From contig NC_044284.2 of the NCBI RefSeq assembly GCF_004027225.2, positions 13,744,501 through 13,808,500 on the forward strand: a stretch of DNA of 64,000 nt. The letters are read 5' to 3'. Numbering within the stretch: the first letter of the stretch is position 1; each line of letters starts with the position of its first letter. This DNA comes from Strigops habroptila (taxonomy: Eukaryota; Chordata; Aves; Psittaciformes; Psittacidae). The notes beneath the pieces were generated by a model. It was not told the DNA's origin, ran no database searches, and worked only from the letters and a program-made list of their open reading frames with translations. Below, in pieces: positions 23,546 to 35,400 of this stretch. The position numbers and the translations under genes were made by a program.

Positions 23546-23913
23546 TGAGGAACAGCTGAGGGAATGGGGGTGTCTAGTCTGGAGAAGAGAAGGCTCAGGT
23601 GAATCTCATCGCTCTCTACAGCTACCTGAAAGCAGGTTGTAGTGAGGTGGCATCGGTCTCTTCTCCCAAGTAACAAGCGATAGGACAAGAGCTAACTGCC
23701 TCAAGCTGCACCGGGGAGGTTTTGATTAGATATTAGGAAAAATGTTTTCACAGAGAGGGTGATCAGGCATTGGAACAGGCTGCCCAGGGCAGTGGTGGAA
23801 TCACTCTCCCTGGAAGTGTTAAGAGCTGTGTAGATGAAGCCCTTAGTGACACAGTTTAGTGGTGGACTTGATGGTCTTAAAGGTCTTTTCCAACCTGGAT
23901 GATTCTATGATTA
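23546..23913 (+). mobile_element. CR1-like LINE 3' end, about 365 bp
   Basis: The longest CR1-like copy in the window. It includes GTCTGGAGAAGAGAAGGCTC, GGAACAGGCTGCCCAGGG, GGACTTGATGGTCTTAAAGG and the tail GATGATTCTATGATT. It is 5'-truncated with no open reading frame, as expected of old CR1 copies. It sits immediately upstream of the HENMT1 CpG island. Confidence 0.88.
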
Positions 23914-25904
23914 CCAACACACAAGCATCCAGAGGTCCACCCGCTGTATTTATCTCTGCCTGTGCCAGCCTCCCTCAGTGCAATTAAAACGTGATTGGAG
24001 GTGGTGGGGTGGTGTTCACTAATTTTTACACTAAAAAAAGAAAAAAAAACCCACTACTGCTCTTGCTGATACTTTCAAGTGCTCTGCCTCAGTGCAGCTC
24101 CTGTGCTTGCAGATGTGTTTGTTACTCTCCATAAGAGAAACTTGGGCCATTGCACTGGCTGTGACATGAAGTGAAAGTGTCCTGCCAAGGTCAGTGAGGT
24201 AGACTACAAAAAAACCAAAGCAAATCAATGCATTTTGCAGCATTTTGTGGAGTATTTTCCACATTGGAACAGGATTTGTCCCTCGAAGAGCAAGCAGCTG
24301 TTTGGATGAACAGTGAAAGTAGGAAGGAAAACGTGGGGCCAAATTGCCTGTTACTTTTTCTGTTCACAAGTATGTAAAGCATTTTGCTAATCACAGGGTG
24401 GGGCTGCTATATAAAAAGAGTTGTGTGTCAACTGTGTCTGGGACTTAAGGAAGGAGTTGTCTGGTGGGAGTGAGGACAGAGCAGATTTGTTAACTAAATT
24501 AGATCATAATTCAATGCTTTTTGGTTCAGTTTTCAGAAAATACTGGAAATTTTTATGCTGAAACCTGCCTGTGATGATTTAAGCTTGACTCTTTTTAATG
24601 TTTTAAATTTGCAGGATGTGGTCTACACAGAGCGTACATAAGTAGCTAACAGCAGGCTAGCTATCTTGTTTACTCATTAGTTAGGAGATGTATGTGTGTT
24701 TGTAAACTAGCAATCCAGACATTTTCAGGTACTTCAAGGTATTGGAATGATTTCTTTCTGTTTGAACTTCTTTGTTTTTCAGGTTTTGGAATACAATAGC
24801 AATTAGCTTTTCTTTATATTAATTTTAGTTTATGAGTACTAGAAATAGGGAACTATCCAATTTTACAGTTAGGGGTTTTTTCTGTTATAACTGAAGCGCT
24901 AACAACAGTGTATGCAAGTAAGGCAGCCTGTGAGTTGCTTTTTCAATGGGAGATTGGCGTGCAAGCAGGCTTTAAATAAACAAAGATCAGTAATGTTACA
25001 ACACTTACAGAGCAAATTTATTGTAAAGTTTCTATATAACACCTGGTCAATTACTTTTGTAGGTTCTTTTCCCTCACCAAGATTTAAAGACCTGCACAAC
25101 CCAATTTGGCCATGAGCAGAAACTATCTATAGAAAATAATTCCCATTAAATGCCTTTGACTAATCTAGTAAATTTATTTTTACTTTTTAATTAGGTCTTT
25201 GCTTTTTAGCAAAGAAAATAAATTGTTATTGAAATAAGGGTATGAATACCTCGTGCAAGGAAAAAAAGATAGGTTCAAGTCTCTGTTTTATAACTCAATT
25301 GTTCTTTTTGTCTGAGCCACAGTTTAACCCTGAACTACCATTTAAGTACCTATGTCTCAATTAGACAATCCATAAACTGTGCATAACATTTTTATCTCAG
25401 TGAGATACTGTAAAGTTTTTAATAGAAGTCTTTAATGTCCTGGATTAAAATGCTATATATTACAGTACCCTGTAAAATTCTACTCATAATTCAATATGAC
25501 ATTCTTAAGAGAAAAAATAATTATGGGAAAAAACAGTAGTGAAGTTACATTATACAGTAAAAGTAAATATATAACACATGGTGAATTCACATAATTTCCT
25601 TTGTAAGACTTCATCCAAAAATGTACCACTGTAAGTGAAACCTTCAGAATTATCAGATGTTTAATTCTCCGTTATCAAACAATGTACTCATAGAAATCTC
25701 TTTTTTGATTGTTTCATACTAGGTGGCGAAATTGGATTGGAGATCCCATCTTTTGAGGATTGGCAACATGAAAGAGACAGAGAGCCCTATTAGCAGTGTT
25801 AAGCTGCACAATCTGCTTTGATTCTATTACTTGCTAGAAAAAAACATTGAAAAATTATTCTGATCATTCCCCATTACATAAAAGTTTTGTATTCTCTCAC
25901 TTGA

Positions 25905-25947
25905 AAAAAAATAAAAATAAAAATAAAAATAAAAATAAAAATAAAAA
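25905..25947. repeat. (AAAAT)n microsatellite
   Basis: About seven uninterrupted pentanucleotide units of A4-5T, between HENMT1 and PRPF38B. Likely length-polymorphic. Confidence 0.9.
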
Positions 25948-26045
25948 AATCCTTTCATGTAGTCTGTCTAAAGTTTGTTTTCATCCATCGTGTCACACAT
26001 TCCCTTCCTCCATGCAGTGGTACATCTTCTTAAGTCTCAAGACAT

Positions 26046-26125
26046 CATAGAATAATTTCTATTGGGAGGGACCTTTAGATGTTATCTAGTGCAACTCCTG
26101 CTCAAAGGAGGTCCAAGTTGGTGAG
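26046..26125 (-). mobile_element. CR1-like remnant, minus strand
   Basis: The plus strand reads CATAGAATAATTTCTATTGG, GAGGGACCTTTAGATG, then CTAGTGCAACTCC. This is the complement of the CR1 3' end. Short and diverged. Confidence 0.7.
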
Positions 26126-28299
26126 GTTCTTCAGAAACTTCAGTTCAAAAGTATTTCTAACATTACAATCTGTAATTTCAAACTGAAAGGCCAGGCTGTA
26201 TTCGGTTAAGTATGTCCACAAATTAAGCAAACTATTTTTAGATAATTGTGTTACTTTTGTACCATACTAACAGTAACAAATGTATGACTGTACTGGAATA
26301 AAAGCATCTCACAGCAGAAAGTCATGAATCACGAAATCCTAAACTGCTAAAACTTATTTTATCCTTCAGTGTTTGCGATGAGAAAGAGAACTGTATGCAA
26401 TTCCTGGAGCTTCCCTTTGAAGTTGCGTGGCACGTAATTAAAAGTGATAGCAAAAGACATCTAATGCAGCACTACTGCCAGAAGACACTACACTGACAGA
26501 AAAATACATGCAGCAATACTGCTTAATCTATAATTCAAGAGCTAACAAGGATTCCTCTCATACCAGGTTCAGAGGATTTTCAGTTACTAGGTACCAGTAC
26601 CTTTCTCCTCAGATTCAACTAACAGAGTAGGCCTGTTCGAGAAAATTCAGAATTCATCTATGTGAATGAGACGGGAGGCTAGCCTCTTGCATAGATCACC
26701 ATCCTCTTTTAATAATTATATATAGTTCCTTGCAGTCTGCAAGTGAAAATCACCTCCTTGTTCATGTGTGTGTTTGGTTTTGGCTCTGTTCTGTAATAAA
26801 GACCAGCTGGGATGCCTGAGGAAAGAAAATCTCATTTGGAGCAAATGGTTTCCTGGTTTGCAGCTGTATCAAAGGTTTCAGCATCACCACCAAAAAGGGA
26901 CTGCATAAGAAGTACAAAAATGTTATACAGAGGAAAACCACTGAGGTTTGAAACATATTGACTAAATATTCTGACAGCAAAAGACAAACGCATGAAAACA
27001 CAATTTGGGTAACATAAATTACATCAGAAATACAGGCTGTCTTTAAGTGATTACAGAAGACATTAAGGAAGTGCTCAGAGTCAAGGATACCCTAAAAAAA
27101 ACACCAACAGAAACACTCAGCTTCGAAGTCACTACTCTAGCTAGCTGTCTTCAGAGCAAGATTACCTCACTGCTACAAGGACACTTCCTTAGAATTAATT
27201 CTGTGATTAGTTCTTTAATTTCACATGAGATTGTTAAAGGGATGTTTACTGCCTCAAGATGGTCCAGTCCTCTGGTAAGTAATGAAGGTTTTGTGAATGT
27301 CTTTGGGACGAGGAGGCCAAAAGGAGGCTGGTGAAGTTATTCCTAGAAAAGGGGAGTGAAGAGCTGAAATAGAGCAGGCAGTTTAGAGATACTGTTAACT
27401 GTCAAACTGGGCCCTGATAAGAACGCTTTTTGCTACAGTAGGAGCTCTGAGGTATGTTAAAGCGCCAGATTAACGAAGATGAGTCACCGTTTCTCAGGTT
27501 TTCAACTTTCAATGAAGAGTGAAGATGTTCTATTTACAAGGTTTTTAACGTGTAATGAAGAGTGATCATATTATTTACAAGGAGGTAAATACTGCTGGAA
27601 GTATTTAAAGTCAATTAAATCCAATTAGTTTTTAAATTTAAAATATAAATTAGTTTTAAATAGTACGCACGTAGAGATGCTGCTTCCACAGATGCTTCCA
27701 TACCAGCTTCACCCTGCATCCGCTTCCTTATGCGCTGAGCAATGCGAAGCCCTTCTCTGTGTGTACGATATATTTTGACCTACTTATGCCCAGTTTGCAG
27801 TCACTTTGGTGGACTTCAAGTTATTTTATTGCACATTCATTCCATGTTCAGAATCTCTTGGCAATTCTTCTACGTCGTGCATTCGGTCTCCCTTTTGCAC
27901 TTGTGGTTAAAGCTTGACATCAAAGTATGTAACTAGGGTTTGTTTGGGTTTTTTGGTTGGTTGGTTTGGTTTTTCGGGTTTTGTTTTTTGGGGGTTTTAT
28001 TTTTTTTTTTTTTTGCTTTTGCAAAAGAGTGTGCAGTTACAAACCTGCTGGAAAACTTTGAATAATGCGTTAAACGTAACCTGGACATTTTCCTTTCAGA
28101 TATGTTTCAGGCAAAACTGGAGGAGTTTCTGTTTCCTGTTGGCATTTAACAGTTACTTTCTTAAATCTCAATGCTTTCAAATGCATTAACCTAATTTGGA
28201 TTGTTTCCAGTCTGTATGCAGTGTTACTCATTTCCGAAGATGTTCAGCTTGCATTTAGCAGCAGTTTTTTTGGTGTATGACAAACCCTCAGGCGCTGCT

Positions 28300-29400
28300 C
28301 TGTCCGCCGGGGGAGTAGGCCTCGTAGCCAGCGTTAGCTCTAAGTGCGCCAGCTTTGCTGTACCGTGGCCGCGCAGCCACGGATCCACGCTTCTTCCCCC
28401 GCGATCCCTCATGCCCCACACCTCTGCCCTTATTAGTTAGCGCCTCGGTGCTCGCTCCCCTGCTGTGCCCGGCTCTCGTTGCCAACGGCCGGGCCGGACT
28501 GCCGAGCTGGCTGCATGTCTGCCCCAGCCTGTGGGTTGCGGTGACAGCCGCGGTCCGACCCGCGGCTCGCTCTGCTCGGCCGGGACCTCCCCGCCCGGCA
28601 GGCCCACGGCCTGGCCGTTAGCGAGCCTCGGGCACGGGACAGCGCGACCCCTGCGGCCCAGAAACGAGAAGGGAGAGCCGGCGGCGGGCCTCGCCTCCCG
28701 GCTACGTGAGGTGCCGGAAAGGAACGGAGACCCCCGCGGCCGCACCGCGGGAAGCGGCCGGGCCTTGGGCGGGCGGGGGGGGTGGCGCTGCTGCTGCTTC
28801 CCCAGCTCTCCCGCCCTGCGCCGTCGCGCTCCCCCGCGGGGATTGGCCGGCTCGGCCCCGGAAGGCGAGGCCGTCACTTCCGTGGAGTCCGCCATCTTGT
28901 CGGCGGTTGGCGGAGGCAGCGTCCGGCTCGGTGTCCCGCGTTGTGGTGTGGCGCGGCCCGGCCCGGCCCGGCCGCTCGTCCGCCCCGCAGCCCGCGTGCT
29001 GCCGCGCCCCGCCCCGGGCCTGAGCCGTCATGGCCAACAACAGCCCCGCCGTCGGCGCTGGGAACTGCCAGGGGCAGCAGGCGGCCCAGCACCAGCCTGG
29101 CGCCGTCCCGCCGGCCCAGCAGCAGCTGCAGAGCGGAGCCCCCAAGCCGGCGGCCTCAGGCAAGCAGGGCAACGTGCTGCCGCTGTGGGGCAACGAGAAG
29201 ACCATGAATCTGAACCCCATGATCCTCACCAACATCCTCTCGTCGCCCTACTTCAAGGTGCAGCTCTACGAGCTCAAGACTTACCACGAAGTGGTGGACG
29301 AGATCTACTTCAAGGTGAGCCTGCGGGCCGCGCCCGGGGCTGCGCTGCCGCCCGGGCCGAGCCTCCCCGTGGCGGGGGTTTTCGAAGGGGGAAGGCTTTG
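28300..29400 (+). promoter_or_regulatory. PRPF38B: CpG island promoter of PRPF38B with ETS and YY1 motifs
   Basis: A strongly CpG-rich block covers the 5' flank, 5' UTR and first coding exon of PRPF38B. Just upstream of the presumed leader there is an ETS-type site CACTTCCG (28875-28882) and a YY1-type site CCGCCATCTTG (28889-28899). This pairing is typical of TATA-less housekeeping promoters. Transcription probably starts close to the YY1 site, about 140 bp before the ATG. Motif assignments are by eye. Confidence 0.7.
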
Positions 29401-32400
29401 GTTGCTGCGGGTTCTCTCTTTCCCCTTCCTGTCCCTTACCGTGCGGTGAGCGGTGGGAACAAATTTAATTTTTAGTGCTTGATTGGGGGAATTCACGGTG
29501 CTGTTTTCCTTACAAAACACGCGTGTTCCGCCTCGGATTTGGAATTGCGGGGTTGCAGGTTGTTGTTGGAGGGGGCAGCGTGAGCCAGGGCAGCGGGGGT
29601 GAAATGGCCTCTGAGGATCGCGCTCTCAGTTCGGGAGAGTGGGGAGGGGACCCGGTCCGCGTGTCACTCACTTCAGAGACAAGCGCTGCCCGCAACCCAG
29701 GAGCTGCCAGCGCTCTGTAACTGCGCACAAGCGGTGGTTTCAGCAGGAGTTTGCATGTGGCCTTCTTCCTCGGTTAGAGGTCAGGATCCCCCCCTCGCAC
29801 CCGGTCAAAAACCTCTTCAGTTTAGCGCTTCTTTGGGCGTTAGGTGGGCAGTCCTGGGAAGATAACTGAACCGTATCAGTCCACCCATGTCTCAGTTCTT
29901 GTTTGGTTATCAGGACTGAATCAGTTTTGCAGCAAGGCTTCCATCAAGCCAGTCTCCCAGGTAGAGGTATGCATAATTAATGCTCATCAACACAGCGACA
30001 TTCTTTGTTCTGATGATGAGAGCAAAACTTAGGTAAGCTGCTGTCTTCAGTCAGCTGTACTTTGGTGGTGATTGAGGTGTTTTTCTCACGTGAATTGATT
30101 CTGCTTGGTGATGTTACTGTGTCAGTTAGATGGTTTCAATATACTTTGAAATAAAAATAAAAGGGAGCCTTTTTGTCTCATTTAAGCAGGGCAAGTTCAG
30201 TTACTTAGGGCACTGTAATGGTTAAAAATAACTCCACAGAAGTATTTTGAGATTTTCTGGCATTGTTTGCACTTAGGAAGACAGTGCTGCTGGTTTTCAT
30301 CTTAATAACAGCTTGCCTCTGTCATTTGGAGTAGACTACTTAATTCTCCTAATACTTAAAGTAACATCGATTGTCGACAAAGCTTCTCTGCAGTTAATTT
30401 ACCACTTGCTGCATATGAGAGAAATCATTATTACCGTCAGAATTGAAAGCAGCAAAGGTTTGCTGCTTTTTTTTTGTCATTGACGGCCAGAGCTGAAAAA
30501 TTTTTAGAAGAAACATTTTCAGAAAATTCGAGAGCTTACTGTAATTTACAGGGACCCTCTCAGATGGAGTAAAAATATTTTATGTGATTTGTCTTCTTCG
30601 TATTGGTAGAACTTAACTGCAGTAGGTCATATAGTTCATTTGCTTGTCTCAGTGTTTAATTCCTTAAGTGTTTTGGTCTTAAATTGGGTAAGAAATTTGA
30701 TATACTGTTAAATATCTGCTTATTAATCCAATGTAAATAAAGTTTGTTTACCGAAATTGACAGTTTATTCTGACTCAAAACTGGAGCTAAATAAAGAGAA
30801 AGCTCAGCACTTATGAGTAATAGGTGTGAGGGAGAAGATAACCTGATGGTTAACGTACTTCATTGGTATTCAGATGATGTGAGTTCTGTTCATATTTCAA
30901 GATTACTGAGAAATTGCAAGCTTCCCCCCCCCCTTGACTGAGCACGATCCCCACTGTAGCAGGTGTATTTTGGAGTGTATTTGTTTGGGAACCGAAATAA
31001 GTGGCTCATTTAAAAAATTTGAGAATGATGGGTGCTGGCTTATTGGGAGAGATGATCTTAAGTCACGCAGGCAGCTGGTGATAGGGACCATCTTTGAAGG
31101 TATGGATTCCGTCCAGATATTTGTATGAATTCACTTGTAGTTCTGGTCTTGTTTCAGTTCTGTATCTGCAAAGCAGATGACTTCCTCTTCTTTATCCCTG
31201 ATCTTAGCACCATGTGCATGTCTTCAACTTCGTTTAATCTGTATTTTCTGACAAGTTAAGCATATACAGCAGTCTTTGTAGCATCAAAACTTCAAATAGT
31301 CTTTTCTGAAATGAGTATTGTTTTAAGGCCTTTTTGTTTATTTTTTTTAAACTAGCATGTATATAATGATTGTGGCTAATAAATGTAACTGATAAAAAAA
31401 TGAAAACTGGCATTGTGATAGTGTCACACTTGATCCTTTGACTAAAAAATACTTTTTATTTCCTGTGCGAGGCAAACCTGTAAAAAATCAGAAGGATGTG
31501 CAGTATTATTTACAAAGCATTTGAGAACTTCTTGTATGATGCAGATAATACAGGAAGTCAAAGTGGATTTTGATTTCTACAGTCTTGGCGTCTCACAAAA
31601 AACCCCAAACAGTTCAGCAGCCGTTAGCGTATCTCTGATTTCAGGTGATCATGTACTTAATTAGTTTTGTTTCATGTATTCTTAAAGAATTTTAAATGTG
31701 AACTACAGTACAACTACACGGCACAAAATCTTATCCCGAATCCAGTGTAACACCACTGTATCTTTTTTGTCTCTTTTTATCTACTTTTTCAAGTTGATGT
31801 GTTCAGGAAATGTACTTGTTTATTGAGTCAGATCAGCGTTTCACAATTTCAAATGTAGCTTGAACACTTTCGTGGTTCTTAACTTGCGTATGTCTTACTG
31901 TCAAATTTATGGAATGGTGTTGATTAACCGTGTTCGGGCACTCATCTTTAAATGCATCTCAAAAGACTGGAGTTAGGCAAGCTTTACTCAATTAGTACTT
32001 AGAAACCATTTTATCCAAGAACATCTCTGCAGTCTACAGAAAAAACCCCTAGCTTTTTACACTACACTTCATAGACATCTTTCTTTTGCCCTAATTGTAG
32101 GTGATACTCAAATCTCTAGCTAAATTCACAGAATAAATGAAATTATGAATATGAGACTGTAGATTTTGACTCCTGTATCTGTCATCAGCAGGTGTCACGA
32201 AATTTGGTTAGGAGTTAGTTTAAATGAAGGTAATAGTTTGGTCACCATAGAAAATGGTAATGATGGGATGTAGTCATAAAGTACGTGAAAGTATGTGAAC
32301 TATGGAATAAGCATGGATGCTTGCTTTGGGGGTGTTTGGGGGTTTTGGATTTGTTTGTTTTTAAACTTAATGTGTTTAGCTATAATTTCTTAATGTGGTA

Positions 32401-35400
32401 ATTAAAAAACCCAAATGCTTTGCTTTAATGACAAAGCAGACTTGATCTTGAATTTTGCAGAAGACAGGCTATTTATGATTGACACAGGATATCCATTGTT
32501 TAAATTAGGTTTGCGTAAAACATTGTGGAGGTTGAAACTAATTTTCTTTCTTTCTTCCCACCTACCCTTTCAGGTTACACATGTTGAACCATGGGAAAAG
32601 GGGAGCAGAAAAACAGCAGGCCAGACAGGGATGTGTGGAGGGGTAAGTAGAAGTACGTGCCTTCTTACATTTTTCTGTCTGGTAAATAAATTTATTAACA
32701 TAGCCAAAACTTGTTTGTATGTTGGATCAGTCCCTAGATGTAACAATATTTATTACAAAGAGTTGATATGTTCCTCATGCTTCCAGAGCTGGGGATGCAA
32801 GAAATGTTACTTTTTCCACATCACTCTGTTTGTAGATTTAGATTTCATCCTGTGCTAGTTATAGAATCATAGAATGGTCTGGGTTGGAAAGGACCTTAAG
32901 ATCATCTAGTTCCAATCCCCTCTGCTATGGGCAGGGACACCTTCCGCTAGACCAGCCCTGTCCAAGCTGGCCTTGAACACTGCCAGGGATGGGGCAGCCA
33001 CTGCTTCTCTGGGCAGCCTGTTCCAGTGCCTCACCACCCGCGCAGGGAAGAAGTTCTTCCTTATGTCTAACCTCATCTATAGTTCTCATATTCTTTTGTA
33101 GAGCTGGGGCAATGTCTTTGACTTTTGGCGTTGTCACCTAACTTTTTTCTTCCAAAAGGTGCGTGGTGTTGGAACTGGAGGAATTGTGTCTACTGCCTTT
33201 TGTCTGCTCTACAAATTATTTACACTGAAACTCACTCGTAAGCAAGTGATGGGCCTTATAACTCATACAGACTCCCCATATATTAGGGCTCTTGGATTTA
33301 TGTATATTAGGTAAGTATCAATATAATCAACTAATGATTAATTTAATACACAGAAAGCTGTATTAAGTTTCTACATTCTTTTTGTACTTAAAGGTACACA
33401 CAGCCACCTACAGATCTATGGGACTGGTTTGAATCCTTTCTTGATGATGAAGAGGTATGTCGGCGAGGGTAATAATTCGTTTTCTTTTGTTTCCTTTCAT
33501 GTTACTGCTTTAGGTTTAAAAATTGCTTGATAAGGTTTTCTGTAGTTTGAATGTTGCAATGTTATGTTCTTGTTATTTCATTAATGAGTGCAGGAAGCAG
33601 GCCTGAGCTAGGACCTGGGTCATTTTGCTTAGATTTCAAAGCTTTAACAGAATTGTCCATTGCTCAGGATGTTACTGTGTCAAATATTACTAAGCCAAGT
33701 GAAGCAGGTTTATTAAACCAGACTGCAGACAGCAGGTGCTGTGAGTGCAGCTTCCGTGCAGTTTGTAGAAAAAGAAGGATTTTTAAGCAAGGTATAGTAA
33801 TTCCTGAGAGTGCCAAATTTGTATTTTGCATTTATGGCTGGGACAGGGGGAATTAGTGCTTACATAGAAGTGTGGGAGGTACATAGTAGAAACCAACACT
33901 GACCTTGAAAAATCTTACCAAAATCTCTGTGGTGGTTGTTCATGTCCAGGATTTCTTCAGAGCAGAAACAAACAGCCTAATTACTGTGTAAGGTGGCATT
34001 GTTTCTAGTAACCTTAATGTCTTTGCTAATGGGGCAAAAGAAAGAAACAGGAGTTGCTAACTGAAGGAGTTCAGTGAAGAGGCTGCATTATTATGCGGTC
34101 AGATAGGAGTATACTGTTGGTACAATCGTTCTGATGTACTGTCTGGAGAAACGGAGTAAGAGCTGGTGGGTGAGGTTGCTCAGTCCATGAAGTTCAACAT
34201 ACTGTTGCAATTTGTATTTATTGAGCAGGTTTTACATTACATCCTAGACTTAAGAATGGCACAGGAAGGATCACTTGCCCTCTTCAGTGTGACAGTAGGC
34301 ATCTACTTCAAGAAATTTCAAATGTTGCAAATGATGTCCAAATGCTTGTATTAAAAATAGTGTTAATTATACCTGTATCTGACTGCCATGCAGTGTATTT
34401 ATTTTAAACAGCTTCTTTCATGCTAAGTATCAAAAACACTGTCCAAAGGAAACAGCTGTTATTTCAGGTAAACTTGTGTTATTGTACGTTTGTAACAAAA
34501 ATCCAAGCAAACTGAAATCTTGATTGCATCACTGTGATATCCTCCTTCTCCCCCAGGTGGTGCTAGTTAATATGAGCTCTTCTCTGCAATGTTGCGTGGT
34601 AACTTATGAGGAGGATTGGGTGGCTTCATTTTCAGGGTCCCACAAACAGCTTGATTCCCAGGACAAAAAAGTGATCACAAGTGCGATTCGTTGTGCAGGT
34701 CTTAACTGGTTCGTTATTCAAAGCACTTCTTGTAGTTTATACATTTCAGTTCTTGCAGATACTGGTGATCAGCGTATATTTATTGTTGTTTAAAACCTCC
34801 CAGTATATTTTTGGAATCAGTGTTTCTTTCCCAGCTGCTTTGAGTAGCTTTGTGTTATGTAGGGAAAAGTGCTTGGGGCTGCTTTTCTCAAGTTTGTTAC
34901 CAGTCCTGGTCAAGCTCAGTAGGATGAATCAAATATATATATATATATATATATATGGCATAATTTAAACCTACAGGACTTTTTTTCTCTCCAGTTGTTA
35001 AAATATGTGGAAGCAGTTCATCTTTTGTCATGCTGCTGTGAAAATCTTCCCAGGATACAGAGTTACTTTTCAAAATGCTTCTTATGTTTGTTTTGTTTAA
35101 CTGTACGTACTCTCCAGGTGCTACGTTTAACTCCTTTTTTTCTTCTTTAGATCTCTGCAGCGATTATATTTGGAAAAACTGTATATCTGAACACTTAAAT
35201 GTGTGTGAGTGCAAGCAGTTTTACATTTAGATTTTCTCTTCCTGTTTAGATAACAAATCTCACTTTCCTTGTGTGCTTGCACTATAGGTTTGGGACTGAC
35301 AATAGCTGACTAACATGTCCTGAGCTGTGAGAGGGCATAGCAAGAAGGCCTTCATGCGGTAATGACCCTTTTCAGAGACAATGGTCATCATGGATTATGC

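Larger units (their letters stand above)
23914..28300. other. Head-to-head intergenic region HENMT1-PRPF38B
   Basis: No gene is recognised. It contains a short minus-strand CR1 remnant (26046-26125), an (AAAAT)n microsatellite (25905-25947) and a T/G-rich tract (27936-28018). The open frames at 27047-27334 and 24912-25115 have no splice or family support. Confidence 0.55.

Noticed and set aside
28465-29475. 336-codon open frame across the CpG island
   Set aside because: High GC removes stops. It overlaps PRPF38B exon 1 in a different frame and has no domain; it is very Arg/Pro/Ala-rich as expected of CpG-island shadows.
32925-33137. 70-codon minus-strand open frame
   Set aside because: It translates the CR1 fragment itself and does not match a reverse transcriptase segment.
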